From Mustela lutreola (lineage: Eukaryota > Chordata > Mammalia > Carnivora > Mustelidae), in assembly GCF_030435805.1 (NCBI RefSeq), contig NC_081296.1, forward strand, positions 29,725,745 to 29,789,744: 64,000 nt of DNA, written 5' to 3'. The number at the start of each line of letters is the position of its first letter. The stretch's first letter is position 1. The notes beneath the pieces are model-generated. The model saw nothing but the letters and a program-made list of their open reading frames with translations. It had not been told where the DNA came from and did no database searches. The position numbers were made by a program, and so were the translations under genes. Of the stretch, positions 44,501 through 57,124 are shown piece by piece.

Positions 44501-44690
44501 AAACGTCCACTGGGCTTGTGGCCGAGCGTTTCAAGATCCCTGCCTTGGAGGAGCGAGGCACGTGGGAGCCCAGGGTGGGCGGGACTTGCCGAGCAGGCGG
44601 GAGCCTGCGCACCTGGGGAGCGAGCTGCTGGATGAGTGCTCGCTCCCTCAGGGGCGGGGCCCACGAAGCCCGCTGGTCGTGGACACACCC
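41572..44690. repeat. Array unit 9 (long class)
   Basis: Length 3,119. CA block 42,287-42,382; YY1-like 42,671-42,678; CTCF core 43,922-43,935. Minus frame open over 319 codons (42,902-43,861). ACCAGCCACCGCC (about 42,170), GTGCATTGTCCACG (about 42,630) and GTCAACCCGGTGG (about 43,594) are shared only with unit 14. Confidence 0.97.
42371..43024 (+). other. 217-codon open frame unique to long-class units (unit 9 shown)
   Basis: It begins in the CA tract (MHTHPSTHARVLGPRR) and runs through the YY1-like/ATG region and the candidate intron. In short-class units a TAG in GGGATAGCCCG ends it; long-class units read GGGATATCCCG and stay open. All seven long units have it: 33,094, 42,371, 45,491, 48,610, 51,731, 57,924 and 61,044, each 654 bp. 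No domain is recognised. It is noted as a class marker more than a likely gene. Confidence 0.2.
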
Positions 44691-47600
44691 ATGCCCTGGG
44701 TGGGAATGGGCCCTGCTTTCAGTGGGAGGGTCAGCTGGCCCTCGGCGGGTCATGAGAACAGCTTGCCAAGAGGTGTGCTGCCTGGCCCTGCAGGGCCTTG
44801 CGGCTGAGAGCAAGGGCGGTGGCCCTTGGCCCGGAGTCCAAGCCCCTTGTCCTCTCGCGAGGGCCTTGGAGCGGCGTCGGGTCAGCGCCTGATGTGCCAG
44901 GGCTTGCCGTTTCCTTGGCCCCGGGATTTTGTCGGCGGTCGCCGAGGGTCTCTCTCCTGCGGTCACGCTGGGTGACGCTGGGGCAAGCGTCAGGGTGACA
45001 GAGTTCACATCGCAGTGGCCTCCGTCTCCGGCACCGGGTGTGGCGAGCCAGAGCCGGCGTGCTCTGCTTTGCCAGGAGACCTTGGACACGCGTTCCGTCT
45101 GGCCTCCTCCCGGCAGACCACGGGGTTGTCGAACGTGGCGCTCGAGGATTCCGTGGCACCAAACTTCCGGAGCGGCGTGCCAGGCCGGGAGGCCAGGGGA
45201 CCCTGTCCCGGGAGGGCTGTGAACGGGCGTGAGGCTCCCTCCAAGGGCGACCACCCCGTGGCCACACCGACTGCGGAAACGCGCCCACCCGCCACCGCCC
45301 TCCTACATGTCCACGTGGCCCACAAGGGCTCCTAGCCCTCACACGCCAGGGCCAAACCCAACCTTACACCACTTCCCCAAACAGGCTCACATGCGCACGA
45401 CCATACACACACACACACACACACAGACACACACACATACACACACACACACACTCACACACAGACACACACACATACACACACACACACATGCACACAC
45501 ACCCATCAACACACGCACGCGTACTCGGCCCACGCAGACACACCCCCGACCCCACGGAGACCCACGTGTCCGCGGACTTGCCCGGCCGGCATGCGTGGCC
45601 TCCTGTCCGGCTGCCGCCAAGCCTGAGGGACAGAGGGTCCGCACCAGGCGGAGGCAAGGCTTCCCCCCAGGCATGTTCTGAGAGGCATGGCGAGCTGTAC
45701 CCCTGGGTCCGTGGCTCACGCGAGCGTGCTACTTTGCCACACTTGTCAGGTGCGTTGTCCACGCCAGGCGGTCCCCCGGTCGGCCCACAGAAGATGGCCT
45801 TCCTGTCCTCGGATGCGCGGAGCTTGGCCGGGTCCGTGGAAGTCGTGCGGTCCAACGCGGGCAGGCTGAGGAAGGATCGGCGAGACGGTAAGCCTTCCCC
45901 TGTCTCGGTGGAACTGGGGAGGGCGGGATATCCCGCGCCTGCCGTAGTGTCTGCAAGCGCGCGCCCGCCTTGCGGCTCCCGGCTCCCGGCTCCCGGTGCG
46001 AGGTTGCACCGTTCCTCTTGCTCAGGGGCGTGGGTCCATACGGGCCGCTGCCGCAGGGCTCTGAGGCCATCGGCTTCCCCTCCGAGCCACCCTGCCTGGC
46101 CCGTTCCATCGGCCAGGCGGCCTCCAATGTGCCTGGATCGATGATGACTCCCTCATTCTGCATTCCTTGGAAAAGCTGAACAAAATGAGTGAGAACTCCC
46201 TACCGTCGTTCTCATCGAAACTGAGGTCCAGCACGTTGTCTGCCCCGGGGCAGAAAGTAGGAGCGAGGGACCGCTTCCCCTCGGTCACATGCCGGTAGCC
46301 ACCACCACCACCACCAGCACTTCCACCACCAACACCAACACCAACACCACCACCTCCCCCACCGCCTCCGCCGCCGCAAACGTCGGCACCGCCAGCACCA
46401 CCGGCACCCCCAGCTCTAGCCCCCGAGGGACCTTGGCCAGAACAGCGGCGTGTGCGGCTCAGGGCCTGCGAGGCGTTTCCCCGCCTTAGCCGGTCGGAGG
46501 TCCTGGGAGGCGCAGCCGGGCTCTTGTTTCGAGTCGGGCAGATGGTATCCCGTTCGTGGGAGTCCGTCAGGGAGGCGCTGGGTGAGGCCCTCTGAGCTCC
46601 TGTCACGGAGCAGCGTGGGCCGGGGTGGTGCTTCAGGCAGAGCTCCTGGGGGATCGTGAGGTAGAGGGTGCAGCGGCAGGCGCCTTGGGTTGCGAGGAGA
46701 GCCCCGGGGCCCGTCACCCCGGTGGCATCGTTTGTGTGCCCCGTGTGCTTGTGGGTAGGGGGCAGAGGCCCACGGCCAGGACGCTGTCCTTGACAGCCCC
46801 TGAGGTTAAGCCCGTGGAGGCCCAGTGGGGCCCCACAAGGCCCGTTCCGTGAGACCAGGGCGAACGTGGAGCCGCCGTGCAGGCTCTCGGCCGACCCAGA
46901 ATCGGTTGGGACGGGGGAGGAAGGCAGGTGGGCTGCTGGCGGGGAGCTGCGTGGCCCGAGCCTCTGGCTGTAATCTGCCACAAGCGTTCAATGCTTTGGG
47001 GGCTGTGGGAGCCGTGCCCGACAACACCCGTCCCCGCTGGGCGGCCACCTGGTGGCTCCGGGGACTGGCCCGGGAGACGTCGGGGCCGCGTTTCGGTCCC
47101 TTTGCGTAGTGGCCCCGGGGTCTCCGTCCGCGAGGAGCGGCGATCTGTGTGCGTCTCCCAGGGACCCCCAGGAGTGCCAATGCGATGAACCCCCCAGCAC
47201 GGCCGGGACGCTGTCCGCGGGCGCAAGCCACGGGAGCCGTGGAGGGCTTGCTACCCACCGCCAGGCCTGGGCATGGGCAGCTGTAGGTATTTCTGAGAGG
47301 GTCCCAGAAACTTGTGCCCCAGATGCCCCGCTGCCCAGTGGGATGGGGAACGCTCGAGAACTGTCCTTGCTCGCCTGCGCCCTAGGCAGGATGGGGCAAG
47401 CCCCGCGAAGCACAGTTCCCAGTCCAGCGCTGTGGCCTGGCCGGACGTGGAGCTGGGCCAAGGTCAGCTGCCGTGGGGCTGGAGGAGAGCTGGCTTCCTT
47501 CCCTTGCTCCTCACGCCTTCCCGTGGCGTCGCAGCGGGTGAGCGATGCCGCCAGGGCCAGAGTCCTCGGACCCACGCCGAGCGACGGGCTCTGCCTCGCG

Positions 47601-47810
47601 TCCCGCCTGGTGCCTGACGGAAACGTCCACTGGGCTTGTGGCCGAGCGTTTCAAGATCCCTGCCTTGGAGGAGCGAGGCACGTGGGAGCCCAGGGTGGGC
47701 GGGACTTGCCGAGCCGGCGGGAGCCTGCGCACCTGGGGAGCGAGCTGCTGGATGAGTGTTCTCTCCCTCAGGGGCGGGGCCCACGAAGCCCGCTGGTCGT
47801 GGACACACCC
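44691..47810. repeat. Array unit 10 (long class)
   Basis: Length 3,120. CA block 45,404-45,502; YY1-like 45,791-45,798; CTCF core 47,042-47,055. Minus frame open over 319 codons (46,022-46,981). It shares GGTCCGTGGAAGTCGTG (about 45,831) with unit 6. A small deletion lies near 44,914 (TTCCTTGGCCCCGGG). Confidence 0.97.
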
Positions 47811-50800
47811 ATGCCCTGGGTGGGAATGGGCCCTGCTTTCAGTGGGAGGGTCAGCTGGCCCTCGGCGGGTCATGAGAACCGCTTGCCAAGAGGTGTGCTG
47901 CCTGGCCATGCAGGGCCTTGCGGCTGAGAGCAAGGGCGGTGGCCCTTGGCCCGGAGTCCAAGCCCCTTGTCCTCTCGCGAGGGCCTTGGAGCGGCGTCGG
48001 GTCAGCGCCTGATGTGCCAGGGCTTGCCGTTTCCGTGGGCCCCGGGATTTTGTCGGCGGTCGCCGAGGGTCTCTCTCCTGCGGTCACGCTGGGTGACGCT
48101 GGGGCAAGCGTCAGGGTGACAGAGTTCACATCGCAGTGGCCTCCGTCTCCGGCACCGGGTGTGGCGAGCCAGAGCCGGCGTGCTCTGCTTTGCCAGGAGA
48201 CCTTGGACACGCGTTCCGTCTGGCCTCCTCCCGGCAGAGCACGGGGTTGTCGAACGTGGCGCTCGAGGATTCCGTGGCACCAAACTTCCGGAGCGGCGTG
48301 CCAGGCCGGGAGGCCAGGGGACCCTGTCCAGGGAGGGCTGTGAACGGGCGTGAGGCTCCCTCCAAGGGCGACCACCCCGTGGCCACACCGACTGCGGAAA
48401 CGCGCCCACTCGCCACCGCCCTCCTACATGTCCACGTGGCCCACAAGGGCTCCTAGCCCTCACACGCCAGGGCCAAACCCAACCTTACACCACTTCCCCA
48501 AACAGGCTCACATGCGCACGACCATACACACACACACACACACACAGACACACACACATACACACACACACACTCACACACAGACACACACACATACACA
48601 CACACACACATGCACACACACCCATCAACACACGCACGCGTACTCGGCCCACGCAGACACACCCCCGACCCCACGGAGACCCACGTGTCCGCGGCCTTGC
48701 CCGGCCGGCATGCGTGGCCTCCTGTCCGGCTGCCGCCAAGCCTGAGGGACAGAGGGTCCGCACCAGGCGGAGGCAAGGCTTCCCCCCAGGCATGTTCTGA
48801 GAGGCATGGCGAGCTGTACCCATGGGTCCGTGGCTCACGCGAGCGTGCTACTTTGCCACACTTGTCAGGTGCGTTGTCCACGCCAGGCGGTCCCCCGGTC
48901 GGCCCACAGAAGATGGCCTTCTTGTCCTCGGATGCGCGGAGCTTGGCCGGGTCCGCGGAAGTCGTGCGGTCCAACGCGGGCAGGCTGAGGAAGGATCGGC
49001 GAGACGGTAAGCCTTCCCCTGTCTCGGTGGAACTGGGGAGGGCGGGATATCCCGCGCCTGCCGTAGTGTCTGCAAGCGCGCGCCCGCCTTGCGGCTCCCG
49101 GCTCCCGGCTCCCGGTGCGAGGTTGCACCGTTCCTCTTGCTCAGGGGCGTGGGTCCATACGGGCCGCTGCCGCAGGGCTCTGAGGCCATCGGCTTCCCCT
49201 CCGAGCCACCCTGCCTGGCCCGTTCCATCGGCCAGGCGGCCTCCAATGTGCCTGGATCGATGATGACTCCCTCATTCTGCATTCCTTGGAAAAGCTGAAC
49301 AAAATGAGTGAGAACTCCCTACCGTCGTTCTCATCGAAACTGAGGTCCAGCACGTTGTCTCCCCCGGGGCAGAAAGTAGGAGCGAGGGACCGCTTCCCCT
49401 CGGTCACATGCCGGTAGCCACCACCACCACCACCAGCACTTCCACCACCAACACCAACACCAACACCACCACCTCCCCCACCGCCTCCGCCGCCGCAAAC
49501 GTCGGCACCGCCAGCACCACCGGCACCCCCAGCTCTAGCCCCCGAGGGACCTTGGCCAGAACAGCGGCGTGTGCGGCTCAGGGCCTGCGAGGCGTTTCCC
49601 CGCCTTAGCCGGTCGGAGGTCCTGGGAGGCGCAGCCGGGCTCTTGTTTCGAGTCGGGCAGATGGTATCCCGTTCGTGGGAGTCCGTCAGGGAGGCGCTGG
49701 GTGAGGCCCTCTGAGCTCCTGTCACGGAGCAGCGTGGGCCGGGGTGGTGCTTCAGGCAGAGCTCCTGAGGGATCGTGAGGTAGAGGGTGCAGCGGCAGGC
49801 GCCTTGGGTTGCGAGGAGAGCCCCGGGGCCCGTCACCCCGGTGGCATCGTTGGTGTGCCCCGTTTGCTTGTGGGTAGGGGGCAGAGGCCCACGGACAGGA
49901 CGCTGTCCTTGACAGCCCCTGAGGTTAAGCCCGTGGAGGCCCAGTGGGGCCCCACAAGGCCCGTTCCGTGAGACCAGGGCGAACGTGGAGCCGCCGTGCA
50001 GGCTCTCGGCCGACCCAGAATCGGTTGGGACGGGGGAGGAAGGCAGGTGGGCTGCTGGCGGGGAGCTGCGTGGCCCGAGCCTCTGGCTGTAATCTGCCAC
50101 AAGCGTTCAATGCTTTGGGGGCTGTGGGAGCCGTGCCCGACAACACCCGTCCCCGCTGGGCGGCCACCTGGTGGCTCCGGGGACTGGCCCGGGAGACGTC
50201 GGGGCCGCGTTTCGGTCCCTTGGCGGAGTGGCCCCGGGGTCTCCGTCCGCGAGGAGCGGCGATCTGTGGGCGTCTCCCAGGGACCCCCAGGAGTGCCAAT
50301 GCGATGAACCCCCCAGCACGGCCGGGACGCTGTCCGCGGGCGCAAGCCACGGGAGCCGTGGAGGGCTTGCTCCCCACCGCCAGGCCTGGGCATGGGCAGC
50401 TGTAGGTATTTCTGAGAGGGTCCCAGAAACTTGTGCCCCAGATGCCCCGCTGCCCAGTGGGATGGGGAACGCTCGAGAACTGTCCTTGCTCGCCTGCGCC
50501 CTAGGCAGGATGGGGCAAGCCCCGCGAAGCACAGTTCCCAGTCCAGCGCTGTGGCCTGGCCGGACGTGGAGCTGGGCCAAGGTCAGCTGCCGTGTGGCTG
50601 GAGGAGAGGTGGCTTCCTTCCCTTGCTCCTCACGCCTTCCCGTGGCGTCGCAGCGGGTGAGCGATGCCGCCAGGGCCAGAGTCCTTGGACCCACGCCGAG
50701 CGACGGGCTCTGCCTCGCGTCCCGCCTGGTGCCTGACGGAAACGTCCACTGGGCTTGTGGCCGAGCGTTTCAAGATCCCTGCCTTGGAGGAGCGAGGCAC

Positions 50801-50929
50801 GTGGGAGCCCAGGGTGGGCGGGACTTGCCGAGCCGGCGGGAGCCTGCGCACCTGGGGAGCGAGCTGCTGGATGAGTGCTCGCTCCCTCAGGGGCGGGGCC
50901 CATGAAGCCCGCTGGTCGTGGACACACCC
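47811..50929. repeat. Array unit 11 (long class)
   Basis: Length 3,119. CA block 48,524-48,621; YY1-like 48,910-48,917; CTCF core 50,161-50,174. Minus frame open over 319 codons (49,141-50,100). Very similar to units 10 and 12. Confidence 0.97.
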
Positions 50930-53900
50930 ATGCCCTGGGTGGGAATGGGCCCTGCTTTCAGTGGGAGGGTCAGCTGGCCCTCGGCGGGTCATGAGAACCG
51001 CTTGTCAAGATGTGTGCTGCCTGGCCATGCAGGGCCTTGCGGCTGAGAGCAAGGGCGGTGGTCCTTGGCCCGGAGTCCAAGCCCCTTGTCCTCTCGCGAG
51101 GGCCTTGGAGCGTCGTCGGGTCAGCGCCTGATGTGCCAGGGCTTGCCGTTTCCGTGGGCCCCGGGATTTTGTCGGCGGTCGCCGAGGGTCTCTCTCCTGC
51201 GGTCACGCTGGGTGACGCTGGGGCAAGCGTCAGGGTGACAGAGTTCACATCGCAGTGGCCTCCGTCTCCGGCACCGGGTGTGGCGAGCCAGAACCGGCGT
51301 GCTCTGCTTTGCCAGGAGACCTTGGACACGCGTTCCGTCTGGCCTCCTCCCGGCAGAGCACGGGGTTGTCGAACGTGGCGCTCGAGGATTCCGTGGCACC
51401 AAACTTCCGGAGCGGCGTGCCAGGCCGGGAGGCCAGGGGACCCTGTCCAGGGAGGGCTGTGAACGGGCGTGAGGCTCCCTCCAAGGGCGACCACCCCGTG
51501 GCCACACCGACTGCGGAAACGCGCCCACCCGCCACCGCCCTCCTACATGTCCACGTGGCCCACAAGGGCTCCTAGCCCTCACACGCCAGGGCCAAACCCA
51601 ACCTTACACCACTTCCCCAAACAGGCTCACATGCGCACGACCATACACACACACATACACACACAGACACACACACATACACACACACACACACTCACAC
51701 ACAGACACACACACATACACACACACACACATGCACACACACCCATCAACACACGCACGCGTACTCGGCCCACGCAGACACACCCCCGACCCCACGGAGA
51801 CCCACGTATCCGCGGCCTTGCCCGGCCGGCATGCGTGGCCTCCTGTCCGGCTGCCGCCAAGCCTGAGGGACAGAGGGTCCGCACCAGGCGGAGGCAAGGC
51901 TTCCCCCCAGGCATGTTCTGAGAGGCATGGCGAGCTGTACCCCTGGGTCCGTGGCTCACGCGAGCGTGCTACTTTTCCACACTTGTCAGGTGCGTTGTCC
52001 ACGCCAGGCGGGCCCCCGGTCGGCCCACAGAAGATGGCCTTCCTGTCCTCGGATGCGCGGAGCTTGGCCGGGTCCGCGGAAGTCGTGCGGTCCAACGCGG
52101 GCAGGCTGAGGAAGGATCGGCGAGACGGTAAGCCTTCCCCTGTCTCGGTGGAACTGGGGAGGGCGGGATATCCCGCGCCTGCCGTAGTGTCTGCAAGCGC
52201 GCGCCCGCCTTGCGGCTCCCGGCTCCCGGCTCCCGGTGCGAGGTTGCACCGTTCCTCTTGCTCAGGGGCGTGGGTCCATACGGGCCGCTGCCGCAGGGCT
52301 CTGAGGCCATCGGCTTCCCCTCCGAGCCACCCTGCCTGGCCCGTTCCATCGGCCAGGCGGCCTCCAATGTGCCTGGATCGATGATGACTCCCTCATTCTG
52401 CATTCCTTGGAAAAGCTGAACAAAATGAGTGAGAACTCCCTACCGTCGTTCTCATCGAAACTGAGGTCCAGCACGTTGTCTGCCCCGGGGCAGAAAGTAG
52501 GAGCGAGGGACCGCTTCCCCTCGGTCACATGCCGGTAGCCACCACCACCACCACCAGCACTTCCACCACCAACACCAACACCAACACCACCACCTCCCCC
52601 ACCGCCTCCGCCGCCGCAAACGTCGGCACCGCCAGCACCACCGGCACCCCCAGCTGTAACCCCCGAGGGACCTTGGCCAGAACAGCGGCGTGTGCGGCTC
52701 AGGGCCTGCGAGGCGTTTCCCCGCCTTAGCCGGTCGGAGGTCCTGGGAGGCGCAGCCGGGCTCTTGTTTCGAGTCGGGCAGATGGTATCCCGTTCGTGGG
52801 AGTCCGTCAGGGAGGCGCTGGGTGAGGCCCTCTGAGCTCCTGTCACGGAGCAGCGTGGGCCGGGGTGGTGCTTCAGGCAGAGCTCCTGGGGGATCGTGAG
52901 GTAGAGGGTGCAGCGGCAGGCGCCTTGGGTTGCGAGGAGAGCCCCGGGGCCCGTCACCCCGGTGGCATCGTTTGTGTGCCCCGTGTGCTTGTGGGTAGGG
53001 GGCAGAGGCCCACGGACAGGACGCTGTCCTTGACAGCCCCTGAGGTTAAGCCCGTGGAGGCCCAGTGGGGCCCCACAAGGCCCGTTCCGTGAGACCAGGG
53101 CGAACGTGGAGCCGCCGTGCAGGCTCTCGGCCGACCCAGAATCGGTTGGGACGGGGGAGGAAGGCAGGTGGGCTGCTGGCGGGGAGCTGCGTGGCCCGAG
53201 CCTCTGGCTGTAATCTGCCACAAGCGTTCAATGCTTTGGGGGCTGTGGGAGCCGTGCCCGACAACACCCGTCCCCGCTGGGCGGCCACCTGGTGGCTCCG
53301 GGGACTGGCCCGGGAGACGTCGGGGCCGCGTTTCGGTCCCTTGGCGGAGTGGCCCCGGGGTCTCCGTCCGCGAGGAGCGGCGATCTGTGGGCGTCTCCCA
53401 GGGACCCCCAGGAGTGCCATTGCGATGAACCCCCCAGCTCGGCAAGGGACGCTGTCCGCGGGCGCAAGCCACGGGAGCCGTGGAGGGCTTGCTCCCCACC
53501 GCCAGGCCTGGGCATGGGCAGCTGTAGGTATTTCTGAGAGGGTCCCAGAAACTTGAGCCCCAGATGCCCCGCTGCCCAGTGGGATGGGGAACGCTCGAGA
53601 ACTGTCCTTGCTCGCCTGCGCCCTAGGCGGGATGGGGCAAGCCCCGCGAAGCACGGTTCCCAGTCCAGCGCTGTGGCCTGGCCGGACGTGGAGCTGGGCC
53701 AAGGTCAGCTGCCGTGGGGCTGGAGGAGAGGTGGCTTCCTTCCCTTGCTCCTCACGCCTTCCCGTGGCGTCGCAGCGGGTGAGCGATGCCGCCAGGGCCA
53801 GAGTCCTCGGACCCACGCCGAGCGAGGGGCCCTGCCTCGCGTCCCGCCTGGTGCCTGATGGAAACGTCCACTGGGCTTGTGGCCAGGCGTTTCAAGATCC

Positions 53901-54051
53901 CTGCCTTGGAGGAGCGAGGCACGTGGGAGCCCAGGGTGGGCGGGACTTGCCGAGCCGGCGGGAGCCTGCGCACCTGGGGAGCGAGCTGCTGGATGAGTGT
54001 TCGCTCCCTCAGGGGCGGGGCCCACGAAGCCCGCTGGTCGTGGACACACCC
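50930..54051. repeat. Array unit 12 (long class, mosaic right half)
   Basis: Length 3,122. CA block 51,644-51,742 with a private CATA interruption; YY1-like 52,031-52,038; CTCF core 53,282-53,295. Minus frame open over 319 codons (52,262-53,221). Right of about 53,430 it switches to the CTCGGCAAGGGACG / GGCCAGGCGTTTC variants of units 5, 8 and 13, which suggests conversion or an unequal crossover junction. Confidence 0.97.
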
Positions 54052-57000
54052 ATGCCCTGGGTGGGAATGGGCCCTGCTTTCAGTGGGAGGGTCAGCTGGC
54101 CCTTGGCGGGTCATGAGAACCGCTTGCCAAGAGGTGTGCTGCCTGGCCCTGCAGGGCCTTGCGGCTGAGAGCAAGGGCGGTGGCCCTTGGCCCGGAGTCC
54201 AAGCCCCTTGTCCTCTCGCGAGGGCCTTGGAGCGGCGTCGGGTCAGCGCCTGATGTGCCAGGGCTTGCCGTTTCCGTGGGCCTCGGGATGCGGTCGCCGA
54301 GGGTCTCTCTCCTGCGGTCACGCTGGGTGACGCTGGGGCAAGCGTCAGGGTGACAGAGTTCACATCGCAGTGGCCTCCGTCTCCGGCACCGGGTGTGGCT
54401 AGCCAGAGCCGGCGTGCTCTGCTTTGCCAGGAGACCTTGGACACGCGTTCCGTCTGGCCTCCTCCCGTCAGACCACGGGGGTGTCGAACGTGGCGCTCGA
54501 GGATTCCGTGGCACCAAACTTCCGGAGCGGCGTGCCAGGCCGGGAGGCCTGGGGACCCTGTCCCGGGAGGGCTGTGAACGGGCGTGAGGCTCCCTCCAAG
54601 GGTGACCACCCCGTGGCCACACCGACTGCGGAAACGCGCCCACCCGCCACCGCCCTCTTACATGTCCACGTGGCCCACAAGGGCTCCTAGCCCTCACACG
54701 CCAGGGCCAAACCCAACCTTACACCACTTCCCCAAACAGGCTCACATGCGCACGACCATACACACACACACACACACACAGACACACACACATACACACA
54801 CACACACATGCACACACACCCATCAACACACGCTCGCGTACTCGGCCCACGCAGACACACCCCCGACCTCACGGAGACCCACGTGTCCGCGGCCTTGCCC
54901 GGCCGGAATGCGTGGCCTCCTGTCCGGCTGCCGCCAAGCCTGAGGGACAGAGGGTCCGCACCAGGCGGAGGCAAGGCTTCCCCCCAGGCATGTTCTGAGA
55001 GGCATGGCGAGCTGTAAGCCTGGGTCCGTGGCTCACGCGAGCGTGCTACTTTTTCACACTTGTCAGGTGCGTTTTCCACGCCAGGCGGGCCCCCGGTCGG
55101 CCCAGAGAAGATGGCCTTCCTGTCCTCGGATGCGCGGAGCTTGGCCGGGTCCGCGGAAGACGTGCGGTCCAGCGCGGGCAGGCTGAGGACGGATCGGCGA
55201 GACGGTAAGCCTTCCCCTGTCTCGGTGGAACTGGGGACGGTGGGATAGCCCGCGCCTGCCGCAGAGTCTGCCAGTGCGCGCCAGCATTGCGGCTCCCGCC
55301 TCCCGGTGCTAGGTTGCACCGTTCCTCTTGCTCAGGGGCGTGGGTCCATACGGGCCGCTGCCGCAGGGCTCTGAGGCCATCGGCTTCCCCTCCGAGCCAC
55401 CCTGCCTGGCCCGTTCCGTCGGCCAGGCGGCCCCCAATGTGCCTGGATCGATGATGACTCCCTCATTCTGCATTCCTTGGAAAAGCTGAACAAAATGAGT
55501 GAGAACTCCCTACCGTCGTTCTCATCGAAACTGAGGTCCAGCACGTTGTCTCCCCCGGGGCAGAAAGAAGGAGCGAGGGACAGCTTCCCTTCGGTCACAT
55601 GCCGGTAGCCACCACCACCACCACCACCAGCACTTCCACCACCAACACCAACACCAACACCACCACCTCCCCCACCGCCTCCGCCGCCGCAACCGTCGGC
55701 ACCGCCAGCACCGCCAGCACCCCCAGCTCTAGCCCCCGAGGGACCTCGGCCAGAACAGCGGCGTGTGCGGCTCAGGGCCTGCGAGGCGTTTCCCCGCATT
55801 AGCCGGTCGGAGGTCGTGGGAGGCGCAGCCGGGCTCTTGTGTCGAGTCGGGCAGATGGTATCCCGTTCGTGGGAGTCCGTCAGGGAGGTGCTGGGTGAGG
55901 CCCTCTGAGCTCCTGTCACGGAGCAGCGTGGGCCGGGGTGGTGCTTCAGGCAGAGCTCCTGGGGGATCGTGAGGTAGAGGGTGCAGCGGCAGGCGCCTTG
56001 GGTTGCGAGGAGAGCCCCGGGGCCCGTCACACCGGTGGCATCGTTGGTGTGCCCCGTGTGCTTGTGTGTAGAGGGCAGAGGCCCACGGCCAGGACGCTGT
56101 CCTTGACAGCCCCTGAGGTTAAGCCCGTGGAGGCCCAGTGGGGCCCCACAAGGCCCGTGCCGTGAGACCAGGGCGAACGTGGAGCCGCCGTGCAGGCTCT
56201 CGGCCGACCCAGAATCGGTTGGGACGGGGGAGGAAGGCAGGTGGGCTGCTGGCGGGGAGCTGCGTGGCCCGAGCCTCTGGCTGTAATCTGCCACAAGCGT
56301 TCAATGCTTTGGGGGCTGTGGAGGCCGTGCCCGACGTCACCCGTCCCCGCTGGGCGGCCACCTGGTGGCTCGGGGGACTGGCCCGGGGCATGTCGGGGCC
56401 GCGTTTCGGTCCCTTGGCGGAGTGGCCCCGGGGTCTCCGTCCGGGAGGAGCGGCGATCTGTGGGCGTCTCCCAGGGACCCCCAGGAGTGCCATTGCGATG
56501 AACCCCCCAGCTCGGCAAGGGACGCTGTCCGCGGGCGCAAGCCACGGGAGCCGTGGAGGGCTTGCTCCCCACCGCCAGGCCTGGGCATGGGCAGCTGTAG
56601 GTATTTCTGAGAGGGTCCCAGAAACTTGAGCCCCAGATGCCCCGCTGCCCAGTGGGATGGGGAACGCTCGAGAACTGTCCTTGCTCGCCTGCGCCCTAGG
56701 CAGGATGGGGCAAGCCCCGCGAAGCACGGTTCCCAGTCCAGCGCTGTGGCCTGGCCGGACGTGGAGCTGGGCCAAGGTCAGCTGCCGTGGGGCTGGAGGA
56801 GAGGTGGCTTCCTTCCCTTGCTCCTCACGCCTTCCCGTGGCGTCGCAGCGGGTGAGCGATGCCGCCAGGGCCAGAGTCCTCGGACCCACGCCGAGCGAGG
56901 GGCCCTGCCTCGCGTCCCGCCTGGTGCCTGACGGAAACGTCCACTGGGCTTGTGGCCAGGCGTTTCAAGATCCCTGCCTTGGAGGAGCGAGGCACGTGGG

Positions 57001-57124
57001 AGCCCAGGGTGGGCGGGACTTGCCGAGCCGGCGGGAGCCTGCGCACCTGGGGAGCGAGCTGCTGGATGAGTGTTCGCTCCCTCAGGGGCGGGGCCCACGA
57101 AGCCCGCTGGTCGTGGACACACCC
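54052..57124. repeat. Array unit 13 (short class)
   Basis: Length 3,073. It has a private 7-bp deletion near 54,290 (GGGATGCGGTCGCC replacing the longer interior form). CA tract 54,769-54,819; YY1-like 55,108-55,115; CTCF core 56,355-56,368. Minus frame open over 320 codons (55,332-56,294). Confidence 0.97.
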
